Source of the DNA: Sarcocystis neurona
Taxonomy: Eukaryota > Apicomplexa > Conoidasida > Eucoccidiorida > Sarcocystidae
Reading direction: 5' to 3'
Length of the DNA: 64,000 bases
Assembly: GCA_000727475.1 (NCBI GenBank)
Contig: KL647297.1
Span: 2,499,577-2,563,576 of the forward strand
The position numbers and the translations under genes were made by a program. Shown piece after piece: positions 1-13,300 of this stretch (positions are counted from its first letter, which is position 1; each line of letters begins with the position of its first letter). The notes under the pieces are model-generated. The model saw nothing but the letters and a program-made list of their open reading frames with translations, made no database searches and was not told the DNA's origin.

Positions 1-1420
1 GCCCGCGATGTTTATGCATAAAGGACCTTTTGGTGGGTGAAAGAGTTTTTTTCTCTAGAGAAAGTTAAGGATGGCTGTGAAGGAACAACTCCAGCCTTTC
101 TCCGCATGTGACAAACAGTACCTTTGGCGTTGGGTTGGCCGTTCGTACATTCCGAGGTAACAGGTGCATAAGTGCTTCTCTCTTATCTCGAATTTCGGGA
201 GAACACATGTGTCAGCTTCTCTGTGGGCGCGTCGTGTCCAGCGCTCCGGCCCTTGGTGTTGCTTTTTCGAGAAGAGGGGGGAAGACATACACACGTGGTT
301 GATTTTTTCCGCCTTCGTGTTACGGTGAACGGACATTGCGAGAGTTTTCTTCAAAAACACTGCGCCTAACTATTAGTTTCCCGGTTCAAAACCGAAAAAA
401 TTCATATTCTTCTGTCCTGTGTGCCGAATGCGTGGGAGACTGGACCACGTACCGTCTAGTACCACTAGTATGTACTCTTCCGTTGCAGTGAGCAAGTAAG
501 CACTTCCGTCACGCGCAGCGGAAACTTACTGAACAGTGACTTTTCAGACGGACTACTGGAGGGCAAAAAATATTTTCCGAGCATACTTTCCGGAATTAAG
601 CACAGGCACACTGCCTTCATAAACCGTTACTCTCCAGAGTCAGGATAAGCTTGCGTCGAGCGCGTCAAGATATGAAGCCTGTCCCTTTCCAGTATACTTT
701 CAGGAATTTAGCACAGGCTTCCTGCCTCCGTAAACTGTTACTCTATAGTCAGGATAAGCTTGCCTCGAGCGCGTCAAGATGTGAAGCGTGTCCTTTCTTA
801 GTGAAGCGGGGGAGAACACGTGGCGTTTGCTGCAGCCCTACCAGAAGCACTCTCGGTGGCTCTTCTCTCACACGTGCACATCGCACACGCGAGCTCAACT
901 TTCACAATGAAACACGTCTTCTCAAGGTAGTGCTGAAAAGCTTCCGCTGTGAGAACATGAATAAGGCCGTGGACGCAAATTGCCTTCTACAACTGGGTGT
1001 TCACGGCAAGGACGACCTGATCGTTCCGAGCGAAACGCCCATTTTATTTGACACGCTAATAGAGAATTAAACTCTCAACTGCTCATTCAAGTCCACAAGG
1101 TAGTTCTACACATATGCTCATCCTGCAGAGGGTAAAAACTGAAGGGTACGTTGTTTTTCGACAGCTTACGAAACTCTCAAAATGCAAGTGTAATGCGCCT
1201 CACATATACACTAACATGTGTATATAAATATGTATGCCTTTGTCTGTGAACCATCGTGGCTTGCTAAGGCATACGGGTATTCTTATAGATGTGGTGCATG
1301 TACCTGTTATTCGCATCTATATAGACGTGAAAAGGGTAGTAAAAGACCGCAGAGAACTTCTAAAGCTGGATATTCTAGAGCTGTTGTGAACAGGAGTTCT
1401 TCGAAGTCCAGGTTCTGCTG
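1..1420. other. repeat-poor left edge, no supported gene
   Basis: No recognisable gene. One plus-strand frame is open at 651-1070, but its first part lies in a tandem duplication and it matches no family I know. The few other open frames are short and overlap on both strands. Confidence 0.4.
581..801. repeat. two-copy tandem duplication, period about 111 bp
   Basis: Two diverged copies begin at 581 and 692. Each starts with a CATACTTTC or TATACTTTC block, carries the shared word AGTCAGGATAAGCTTGC and ends with GCGTCAAGAT followed by a GTGAAGC-like stretch. The copies differ by substitutions and small indels, so the duplication is not recent. Confidence 0.75.
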
Positions 1421-1544
1421 GGGAATTGGTAGCAAGCCCTGAACATTTCTACAGAAATTCCGAACGGAGGCGTCGTGTGAGTGTCAAGCGACGTAGTCGG
1501 ACCGTCACGACTTCTCTGATCTCGCTGACGTATCAGCATCTGCA

Positions 1545-1760
1545 CTGCAGCAGCAGCATTGTTGGTGCCCACACCCGTAGCAGCACCAGTGGCAGTAGCA
1601 GCGGCGACAGCCGCAGCCCCGCTAGCAGCACCCGTGACAGCAGCCGCAGCGTCAGCACCGTCAGAGCACGGACAGCAGCTGCAGCGATAGAAGCCGCAAC
1701 AGTACCGTCAGCAGCAGCAGCAGCAGCGATAGCAGCACCAGCGGTACCAGCGCGCGTTGC
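1545..1760. repeat. imperfect AGC/CAG trinucleotide tract
   Basis: AGCAGC, AGCAGT and GCAGCA triplets, interrupted by near-matches, keep several frames open on both strands (Ser/Arg-rich or Ala-rich on plus, Leu/Ala-rich on minus). No splice-supported exon was found here, so it is annotated as repeat only. Confidence 0.7.
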
Positions 1761-2199
1761 AGCATCAGCAGAAGGCGTGTGATTGCCTCTGTGCGCACAC
1801 ATGCGTTATTGTGTCGTCGCTTGAAGACGCCCATACGCCTCCCCACGCGAAGATACCCCCGCCCTACCCCAGCAGTACTGTGCAAGTGTACATATTACGT
1901 GTATCCCTACATACGCACATGCAGATACGTCACTTTCTTCGCATCGTATCCTATTAATCACTCTATACGCAAGTGTATACCCGTGACACCACAGCACAGA
2001 GGAATGCGCCGTGACGCATATCTGCGCACCATCCGAGAAGAAAAGCGACGTCAGCAGAGTACGCCGAAATACTGTCGCACACTTGCAGCTCCCTGCGTGT
2101 TCCACCGAAAGAAAAGCGAACACCTCGGCCGGCACACACACATGCGCGGGGGCGCACCCATATCCAGGCGCTTCCCGTATACGTTTTGTGCGCACACAC

Positions 2200-4345
2200 T
2201 CAAACACATGTATATACATATATATATATATATTTACATGCGTGAATGTCTCTACACGTACTTGATACTACAAGCAGGTCCCTGGACCGAAGTGTAGTGT
2301 TTTAAACGCTGCAGTCCTCCACCGCAGAAGCAGCGCACGCTCATCCACCCACGTCGAGCGTGAAAGTTTCAAAAATGTTCACTAGAAAATAACAGCCGAA
2401 GAACCACGTGTACACACACATACGTAGTTCCGCCTGGGGAGAGGGAAGGTGCGTACAGACGTATTGATAGGTGGATGTCTGTGAGCAGTGCCAGCAGCTT
2501 CGGAGTATCGACAGGAGAATCCAGCTGAGCCGGTGAGGCTTGAATATGCATTTATACAGACGTAAAGACACTTCATCCACACACACTACAAACAAATGTA
2601 TCTATTCACATGCACTTACATGCACACATGCAAACCCAGCAAAACAGACAGGTGTACATTTGTCACTTGGTTCTCATTCCCGTAGGAGATGGCCAGCTTG
2701 GCCTGGCCCCTTACACCTCCTGCGTGCGTGCAGCACATGGAAGTGGCAGGCAGAGACATGTAGAACCAGCCAGCTTTTCCTAAATACATGCAGAAACGTT
2801 ATACACATGTGCAGCACGCTGTTGCATAAAATGAACAGTTAAGGTTTGTATCTAAATTCGTGTTTTAGCAGACTGCGGGGCTTGCAGTCAACAAGTAGGC
2901 AGAAACGAGACGGCCGGGACGCGCGAGTCTTCTTCATAGGAGTAAACGGTTGTGTCCCTTTTCCCAGCAGGCACTACTCTGGATATTCACAACAACGTCT
3001 ATAGGCAGCTGCTCTTTCTATCCCGATATACATATATATAATATACGATGATCTTTACACATATATATATATATATATGAGAACCATATACTGAGATAGA
3101 AAGAACAGCTACGCATAGACGTATTGAGAAATGCATACACGTCTGTGTATAGGTGGACACGCATGCATATGTATATGATGATCTTTATTACATCTATATG
3201 ACTTTGGCCATACGCATGGTAACCATATATCAAGATACACGGAACAGCTACCTATAGACGTTGTAGATAGAGAGATACACGGATGCTTACTTGTGTGTAG
3301 CTGGACATATACGTATATATACATACACATGTTTATGTAAGAACTACATATCGAGATAGAAAGGCAGGCCACGTGTAGACGTTGTGCATACAGAGATATA
3401 CAGATGCCAACGTGTATGTAGCTGGACACATATAAATATATATGTATACGTATATATTAGCGGCACACAGGGCTATGCGAGGCTTCAGCAAGCGGGAAAT
3501 AGGGGGACGCTGCTGCCGCGTAGACGCCGGAGAAATTTTCGTGCGACAAGAAATGCGACGCCACCCTGCGATGACATCAAATACACACCTCAGCAGCCGT
3601 TCTCCTATCAGCCCGATGCATACACATAAGCGTTGACAACCAGAAGCATACATACAGTTACGTGCGAGATTCACGTATATACGTATATACTGTTCAACGT
3701 ACTACACAGAGAAACGCAAATACGTATCTATCTATCTAAAAAATATACCTTTCTGTACATAGGATATACGCACACACACATATATAGGTATCTGGAGTGT
3801 ACGTACACCTGAAATGGATGCGAAATATGCTGCACAGCCACACATACATGGGTATATATACGTATATGTGTGAATGTGTACGAGGATAGTGATGAACTCC
3901 GCGATGTGGCGTTCGCCCGTTCTGACACGTAGGTTCAACAGGCAGTACGCGTATGCCTCACACACATGCGTATAAACCTAGATTCTGCTATACACAAGAG
4001 GAAAGGCAGAAATGTAAAACTACACTCTCACGAAAGCAGTAACAATGGAGTAATTCCCAAATGCATGTCTGCGTCAGAAGACAAAGAGACAGAAAGAGAG
4101 AAACAGAGATCGACGGATAAAAACACTCAAGTGAATGTGTGTCTGCGCAACAACGTGTGCAAATGCTTGTGCGCGCGTGTACAGTTGGATCCCGAGTGTA
4201 CATACACCTGGTACGTGAAGATAGAAAAGACACGCAGAAAGGTAGTACACTGGTCCTCGACACACTACATGTATCTACATATATATTTACATATCTGCCC
4301 ATATATATGGGCGTCCCTAGACACGTCTATCGAAAAGAAAATCTC
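2200..4345. repeat. TA and ACGT-type microsatellites with a degenerate minisatellite, 3' of the deacetylase gene
   Basis: Runs of TATATA and TACGTATA-like sequence dominate. Between about 3100 and 3440 there are three degenerate units of about 125-135 bp, each with an ACAGCTAC or GGCAGGCCAC word, then TAGACGT, then a GTAGCTGGACA-like end. No exon is supported. The block follows the stop codon of the minus-strand deacetylase gene and must hold its 3' UTR. Confidence 0.6.
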
Positions 4346-7300
4346 TTACTTAAAAATAATGCTATGACGATGCACGACGTCTCGGATATTCTTCGCATAC
4401 CCGCCTCCGATAACGCAGCAAACACCAAGTCTGCTGCCCAAGCAGCTGCCTTCCGCCCTGCAACCCAAGGCGCTTCCTTGCGCGCTGCTGCTGGTGGGGG
4501 TGTTGTCACTGCTCCTGCTGCCACGGGTGCTGCTGCCCGCGCTACTGCTGCTGCTACTAACTCTGTTGCTGCTGCTGGTGTTGCAGCGGAGAGCAGTTGC
4601 AATCCGTTGGTTGTAGTTTAAGCAGTGCTGCAGCACAAGTGCGTCTCGCTGATGCAGCGCCGCATCAGTCAGCAGCAAATTTCCCAGAGAATCTTCCGCG
4701 TGTACGTCCACGCCTGCAATGTAGAACATCAACGACGGTTGCACTTCCCGAAGCAGCCGCGGCAGCAACTGCGGCACAAGATGCACCAGCAGCAACACCA
4801 GCACCAAGACTAACACCGGCAACATCCACGCGCAGCCGCAGCAGCAGCGGATCCCAAGCAATCACCAGCAGCAGGCATTCCACACCCAGCAGCAGCAGCA
4901 GCACTTCCATGCCCACATCGCAGCGGCAGCAGCGGCCGCACACCACAAGACACTGAAAAGAGCAGCAGGCCGCCCTATTATTACAGCAGAAGCAACAGCA
5001 GAAGGGACACGCACCAACAGCCGTCCAAATGAAGCAGCAGCAGCAAGCAAGGAAGTGGCGGGCAGACGCACGGCGCACACGCGCATACTCTGCAAATAAG
5101 TACGAAGCAAACAGACAGACAGGCGTACGTTAAAATGGCTGTGCAGGTATACTTCTGTGTACAGCTCTCGGGACAGAGTGGGCACACCAGTATAAGTTGC
5201 CGAACAAATACATAAATATATATATGTACACACGTATATGTAGGGAGAGAGATACACAGATATACGCGTGTACGTCCTCAAGGCGTACGCACGTACGGGC
5301 GCACGAATACACTGATATACAAATGCATACATACATATAAGTATACCATGTATATGCCTCGTGTGTGTATGCTTATACATGATATGACGGACATACATTT
5401 TTTACATATACATATACGTATAGACGTGCACCTCTGTATACGTGTACAAGGTGCACTGATGTACGGATGTACAAGTACGTTGATATACAAATGTACGTAC
5501 ACACACACGTACGCCTCTGTGCGTGTTTATACGCCGGACTACGCACAAAGATATCCATATATATATATATGTGTATGCTTCTTTCTGTCTCCCTCCCTCT
5601 CTGTATACGTATATATGCGTGCGTGTCTGTGTACGAAGTGTATGCATTTACGGACGCACAAATACATTCATATAGAGGTGTATGTACAGACACAGGTGTG
5701 TGATGGATGCGCCTCTGTGTGTTTGTGTATATGATACAACGTATTACACGCATACACGAATATATGTATGTATGCGTCTCTCTCTCTCTATAGATGTATC
5801 TATGTGTGCTTTTCTCTGTACGTGTAAAATGCGTACGCATATGCGGGTGCATGCAACCACTGATATACAAGTGTATATACATATACATACAGACAGAGAG
5901 GCATACGACGTGTACGCCTTTGATGGTAGGTATGTATATGGTACGATAGTTATCTGATTATCTGTCTGGCCTCTATATACGACGCGTCGACGTCTCCTAC
6001 TAGAAAGTTCTTCAAATGCAGACGTCTCGACGGACATCTGCAGAACTTCTCAGATCCTCGTCCTTCGCGCTGGAGCTCCCGACACATATATACGCACATG
6101 CTTACTACACATAGAGAGAGACAGACACTGATTTGTTTGCTTGCAGATGACAAGAAATGGGCACACGAAGCGATGCAGGAGGTCTACAGACACTCGGAGC
6201 AGAAAGACGGAAAAGATATACGCGACACACTTTTGAATTAGTGCCACTCCGCTACAGAGACAGAAGACATAAACAAACACACCAGCGGACCAGTAAATGT
6301 TGGCAATACATATACAGATATGTATATATGTATGTGGAAGGAAAGGTATATGCGTCTACACGTGAGAAGAGGGAGTCTGTAACGTGACGTCCTTTCTTTT
6401 GAAGAAAAGAAGCAACTCCTTCTGCGAAGGGGACGCAGGTCAACAAAGAAGGAAAAGAAAGCTTCTGCGAAGGTGACACAATTTGTCGACAAAGACGAGA
6501 AAACTGCCGGCTAGGTGGTCACCAGAAGAAAACGCCAGCAGCTCTTGCCATGGTGCTGCTCGGCTCTTCTTTTGACTTTCCATGCGAATGTAATAAGAAA
6601 GCAAAGAAGGCTGCTCGGGGGAAGAAGGAGGGGGGAAAAAGTGCCTAGAGCAAAGCAACAAAAAACGAGGTGCTACCTCATCAAGAACACGGAGGTATTG
6701 ACAGTCTCCTGTTCCAGAAGGCAGCCCCACGTCGACGTCAGACCTGCGCAAGCCAATTATTCACATATATATAGAGAGAGGAAGACAGACACACAGAGAG
6801 ATACATATACATATATGCATATATATGTATATAGAGAGAGGTAGATAGACACATATAGATATATATATATGAATATATATAAATATATATGGATACATAT
6901 ATATGTGTCAGACACACAGTCCCCATACATGCCTGCGTTATAATTAACAAGTGGAGACACACACGTGTGCTGCACGTAGAAGCCGTCCCCCGTATCTCGG
7001 CGTCGGTAACTCTGCAAAGAGCGCCCGTCCCTCCTCTACGTGGAGAGACATTTGATGTGGGCGCCTTATAAAGCGACCTGCCATCCACCTACGCGCAGCT
7101 CTCCCGTCATGCACAGGGAAGGAGGGCAGAAAGAGGCACAGCGGCAGCCAACACACGCGGACAGGCACTTGGGTCCACGTTTACAACTCAATTTATATGT
7201 GCACCTTCTCAGACATGAAGATCAAGTATGCAAGTACTTAGCAATCCTTCTACACACGTGGTTCGACCTACACACAAAGACATATCCACGCACCTCTTCA

Positions 7301-10300
7301 GCACACACATACTCGCATATATGTAGTGACAGAGAGAAAAACATAATCTTCCATATAACTGTCTTGCTAGAGGCGTCGCCTTATACACACAGATGCGCAC
7401 GCACCTCTCCAGCACACACATACGTTTACATACATATGTATATATACATATATATATATTTATATACACATATATATACATATAGAGAGAGAGAGACGGT
7501 CTTCTATGTAGCTGTCTTTCTATACGCGTCGGGTTATACGCACAGATATGCTTGCACCTCTCCAGCATACACATGCCTTAATATATATATATATATGAAG
7601 AGAGAGAGAGAGACGGTCTTCTACGTAGCTGTCTTTCTATACGCGTTGTCGTATAGACACAGATATCTGGATACATATTTGTATAGATATATATGGATAC
7701 AGATACGCGTGCATCGCCTTTCAGCAGATATATATTTGTTTACAAATATACATATATAGATGTATATGTGAAGAGGTCTGCTGTACACCTCGGCACACAG
7801 ACACGCGTGCGGCTGTACGTACATGTGAGGCATGCCCACGTCGACTTACACATTTGTATAGGGCAGAGAGAGACAGAGAGACGGAGGAGGACAGGGCGTG
7901 TAGAGAGGCGTGCAGCATACACGTGTGTACACCCATAAGTGCATATACGCAAGCTCCAATGAAGACGTATACACCAATACGTATGCATGCACGTAGCTCG
8001 GGACGTATGGGTTTCCCGAGGGCAAGGCACCTCCGCGCATGCTGAAGAGAGGGAGCGGAAGCGAAAGAGAGAAAAGCGATCGGATAGATGGAGAAGGAAG
8101 ACCGCACTAAAGGGCACGTATGTGTGCGTGTGTAGCTCCGCAGGAACAGAGACCCGACGCACATATTTACATTGCTGGGCATCGGGAGTGTGGAAGGGGG
8201 AATACTACGCAGGGAGCCTTCGTCAACGGCTGCTCCACAGATCGACTGCCGGTCTGGAGCTGCATCTGTGTGAAAAAGGCAGCCACGTGTATCCTACGTA
8301 TTAGCAGCCCGGGTGCGTGTGTATGTAACCTCTAGAGACACGAGGTGTGGGGGTGTGCGGGGGTGTGTGAAGTGTGGTGATTCGAGTGTACGTACACCGC
8401 CTTGTCAAAGGGGAAGTTGTCCTCGCAGTGTACAGACACCGTAGTGACCCGCGCGTCGTTCTTGAAAATGTCCGCAGTGCCGTCTCCCTGGTGCACGTCC
8501 AAGTCCAACACCAGGATCTTCCTACAAACAAAGACGTGCCGGAGAAAGAAGACCCTGTGCTCTTGTCCTGGTGTGCTGCTTTATCTGCATTTCTTTTTTC
8601 TCTTTGCTGCTACTGGCCAATGGTGCTGCTGCTGCCGCTCTGTCTTCCTCTGCGTCCCTTCTTGCTTGTGCTGCTTCTGCTGCTCTGGGTCGTGCTTGTG
8701 CTGCTGCTGCTGTTCTGCGTCGCTGCTCCTGCTCCGTCTGCTGCCTTGGCTTCTCGGCTGCTACGACGCCTGCCTCTGCTGCTGCTCTGGCTGCTGCTCG
8801 TGTGCCTGCTGCTGCTCCGCTCCTCTCCTCCTCCTTTTGCTTCTGCTATCGCGGTCGCTCCTTCCGTTGCTGCTTCTTCTGCTGATTACCTGGCTCGTCC
8901 CTGCTGCAGCGCGAGAGCAGCAGCAACGGCAACGTCGTTGAAGAGACAATACTTTCCTCCTTCTGCGTATTTCGCATGGTGAGTCCCCCCTCCCACGACG
9001 CATGCAAGCCCGACTTCTGCTGCAAGCGCACTACCCAGAACGGTGCAGCTCACCTGCACGTGAAGCAACAGCACGGTTAGGACCTCGTACACACGGTCGT
9101 GTGGTGCAGCACACGCAGCAACGGGGACAAGCAGAGCACAGGCGCAAACACATCGGCAGCACCAAGAGACTGCACACGCTTCCTACCGCACCAAAGGCAA
9201 GATGCAGCAATACACAGCAGCAGCAGCACTCGCGAAAAGACGGAAAAGAAGCATACGACAACAGTAGTAGCTTCCACCCTTGCTGAAGGAGCGCCAGCAG
9301 CACCAATAGCAGACGCGTGTACCTGCTTCTGCATCTGGAGACGCAGCACCTGCCCCGGCGCCGTCCATCGGCAGCTGAAGCAGGTAACACATCACAGCGA
9401 CCCGCTCCAGCTGCAGCAGCAGTGCTTCGAATACGAGAGAGGTCCCGAGCGACAACTCTGCCAATACAAATAGCGACGAAGAGAAGTAGAGGCGTCCAGC
9501 GAAGCAGCCGCGCCAGGAAGCAAAGAGACGAAACAACGTGCAACTCGCTGCGGCATCAGCGGCAGCGGAGAAGAAGCAGAAGAGGAAAAAGAAGAAGAAG
9601 AAGCAGAAGCGGATGCGATGATTTTCCTTCGGCAGCACGGCACTGGCAGCCCCAGCAGCAGCACCAAGGGAAAGAAGTTTGCAGCACGTGCAGTGCAGCA
9701 CGGTCAACTCCTGACAGTAGCCGCCCCTTCGGGGCACCAGCAAGCGCACCCTGTGAACGTCTTATTCACAGGAAGAGCAGGCAGAGCAGTGGACTGAGCT
9801 TCTGCAAGCCACGTAAAGAGATATGCAAACGTCTCAGGGAAACAGCGGCAGCAAAGTAGACATACAAATATATACATACGTATGCACACGAGCTCGAAAA
9901 CGGAGCTCCAGATCTGCCGGGTCTACATACACCTGAAAATGAGCGTGTGACGCCCGCAGCAAGCGCATTTCCACAGGCAGTCGTGTTTGCTGCAGACGAA
10001 AAGCAGCTTTTTTCACCGGATCCTCCGAGTGCAGTTGCTGGTCTCCCGCGCTACATACACGGGCAGCGGCAGCACAGACACGGCGAGCCCCACGTCTGCA
10101 GGGAGAATGGGCCCAACGAACAACGTCTCTTCGTGCACGAACAAACGACCGTCAGAGAGCCAGGGAAGAGACTCGCACGGCTGTTTTTCCTTTTTTTCAA
10201 CATTTAATAGGTAAAGAGGGAAACCAGGAGACTTCCCATCCTTTTTGCCTGTGTATACACGGGCGATACGTAGTTACATAGTGTGCGTCTCTCTCTCAGG

Positions 10301-13300
10301 TTTGCACGCGAGTTGAACTGCGGCCGAAGATGGAGAAGTGCAGTGCCGAGCGACGCTCCACTCCCAGCAGCGACAGGCAGCAGCTATGACTCCACCGGTG
10401 CACCTACCTACGTTCAAGTGTACGTACAGCGCGGACAAAAACGAAAGTGAGAAGGGGAGGGCGAAAGAAAGAAAGACAGCTACATATATGAATATGTGTA
10501 TAGGCATATTATATACACGTACACGTATACACACAGAGAGAGAGAACGGACACTCGCCGCGCATACTAATTTGAGTCATACATATAAGACAGAGAAAGAG
10601 AAAGGACGAAAGGAGGACAGCTATGCATGCAGACATTGGCATAAGCTTATTACACAGACATACGCGTATACGTAGAGACAGCGAGAACGTACATTGGTCG
10701 GTTTTAATACTGCTACTACAGTCTCGGGTAAACTTATCACCCAGCAGGTGCCTTCTTCTTCCACACGTATACACCCTATCTGCTCTGTACACATACACGT
10801 AGCATTTAGGCGTGCATACACAGAGATATACTACGCAGATACAAAAGGAGATACGCAGAAACATGTTGGCATACAGATGTGTTCATGAAATGCGTATGCG
10901 AGTGCCACAGGTGTGTACGAGTGTGACGCCGTGCGGGTAGGAGCAGCCACCTTCCGCCGCCGCTTTTTTGTGCGCCTCCACCACACGGTGTACCAGTGCA
11001 TACACTAATGCGTCACAAGAGCAATATATATATATATATGTATCGCTGCTGCTATATATCGTATATGCGGGGTCCCACGTCCAGCGATATGTACTGACGG
11101 AAATGTATCGAGTAGCTGCTGTTGCACATACAGCAGCATCACTCGAGTTCAAACGGGCGAAGAGCCACAGAGAACTGTCGCTGTCCCCGCATATATACAG
11201 GACGGTAATACTTCGTAAGAGCAATACACGTCGGTGGCAATACACACATATGTAGAGAGAGACAGAAGTGAAGAAGTAGGCCACCCGCCGCGGACGTTGC
11301 CAACAGCGAAGGCGAAGAATCCTCGCTGACGCCCACGTGTGCGGGCGTCTCTCTGCGTCTGGGAAGATACAGCAGAACGCGGGTGCACCCATCCACCGAA
11401 GTGAAAATATTGCCCCATACAGAAATAGACGTATACGTACAGAAATATAGATCCACAGAAATATACATAGTACCCGACCCAGATGTGTTCTACGACGCTT
11501 GGACGTGCAGTCCAGGGGCCAGACTCAGCTTCACAGACTCCACGCATAAATGTATACATATATCAGGAGCGTGCATGAGCGTGTGTGTAGAAAGAAACAT
11601 CAACCCACGAGGAAATATGGACTGGCGATGTGGACACGTCCGTAGAACCCAAGCGTCACAGCTTACTTCATATGCTCTATACGGCGTGTATACATATATA
11701 TATATATATATACGTAAGTAGCGTACGCATGGTTTACGTGTGTGTGCGTGTGTGTGTGTGTGTGTGTGTATGTGAGGGAGGGAGGGGGTGACTGCCCTCC
11801 ACCGTACATATTTATATAAACTCCTGGAACAGGTGAATGAACTGTCTTCTTATATCACATATATAGATGCATCTGTTTTTTTAGACGCGAACGAACAGGT
11901 GTATATACAAGTCGGGACAAAGCAAGAACCACGTACACATTTTCATTTGCTGGGGAAGAAGAGGGATGCAGGAGTGATGCAGAGGGTCGCAAAGGTCTAC
12001 GCTGCCCTCTCCACTGGTAGGTGTGTGTGTGTGTGCGTGTGTGCGCGAAGAAGTGCTGCTTCTGCCGTGCGGCCTGCCCCCCGCTTGCCCCGTGGCCAGG
12101 TAGAAATTATCTGCTGCTCTCCCGAGAAGGAGCGGGAGAAGAGAGAGTATGGGCGCCCTCACCTCGGCAAGCGATCTCCGCAGAAAATCAGACGCAACCG
12201 GCAGCCCAATTTTTCTTTGCTGCTGCTCCGACAACGTGCCTGCAGCTGCGCTACGTACATACGCAGGGGCATGCACCTGACACAGCCACTGCAGCACCGT
12301 CTGCTCGTCTACAACAGGAGAGAACAAAGTAAAGCGAGGACGCCGCAGCCTCGTCAGCTGACTGACAGCAGTAGCAGCATACAAAGCGGAAGAAGAAGAA
12401 GCATCAGCAGCAACAGAAGAAGAAGACGCATCGCCAGCAGCAGCAGCGGCAGTGGCAGACGCAGAAGCCGCAGGCGATAAAAATGAAGAAGAGGTAGCAT
12501 CAGGAGTGGCAGGAGACGGCGTTGCAGCAGGCGAAGGAAAAGAAGCGACAGCAGAGGACGGAGGAGAAGAAGCAGTAGCCGCAGCAGCGACTGAGGCAGA
12601 GGACGTCGTAGGAGGGGAGGGCGAAGGGGATGAATATGCAACAGCAGAGAAAGAAGAAGCTTCGGCAGCTACGGAAGCAGACGATAGAGACGAAGCAGCG
12701 CCGGCAGAAAGCGGCGGAAGAGCGGCGGAGGAAGGAGAGAGAAAAGGCGGTGCGGCTGCAGCAGCAGGAGCAGCAGGACCAGAGGGAGCAGTAGCAGCAG
12801 CAGAAGGAGCACGGGCTGCTGCAGGGAGAGAAGAAGACTCAGCAGGAGTCACCGGAGGAAAAGGAGACGGAGGGCCAACAGCATCGGGAGCAACGACAGG
12901 AAGACGAGCTGCGGCAGACGGAGAGGCAGCAACAACAGCAACAGCAGGTGCTGGAGGGGATACAGAAGCAGCAGAAGACTGCAGCGCGGCGAAGAGGAGC
13001 GCGCACTTTTGCGGCTGCAACGTGTGCCCCGCAGGAAACGAGGCGGGCGTCAGCAGCGGCGTGTACACAACAGGCAGCGCAGCCGGGGAGTTCACTTCTT
13101 TTACTGATTTTAAATCGAAGGAGCTGCTGCTCTGCTGTTCTCCCAGTCCTCCTTCGCCTGTGGTTTCAGCAGCAAGTCCCTCTGCGGTGTTTCGAGCTGT
13201 TGCTGTTACTGCTGCTGCTGCGCGGCTATCACACGCAGTGTCGTCGCCAGCAGCAGACAGGCGCTGCTTCTCCGGTACAAAGTTTTCTTGCCGTTGCTGT

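Noticed and set aside
8374..8982. Plus-strand 202-codon ORF
   Set aside because: Antisense to two deacetylase exons, whose minus frames carry DLDVHQGDG and GGGTHHA.
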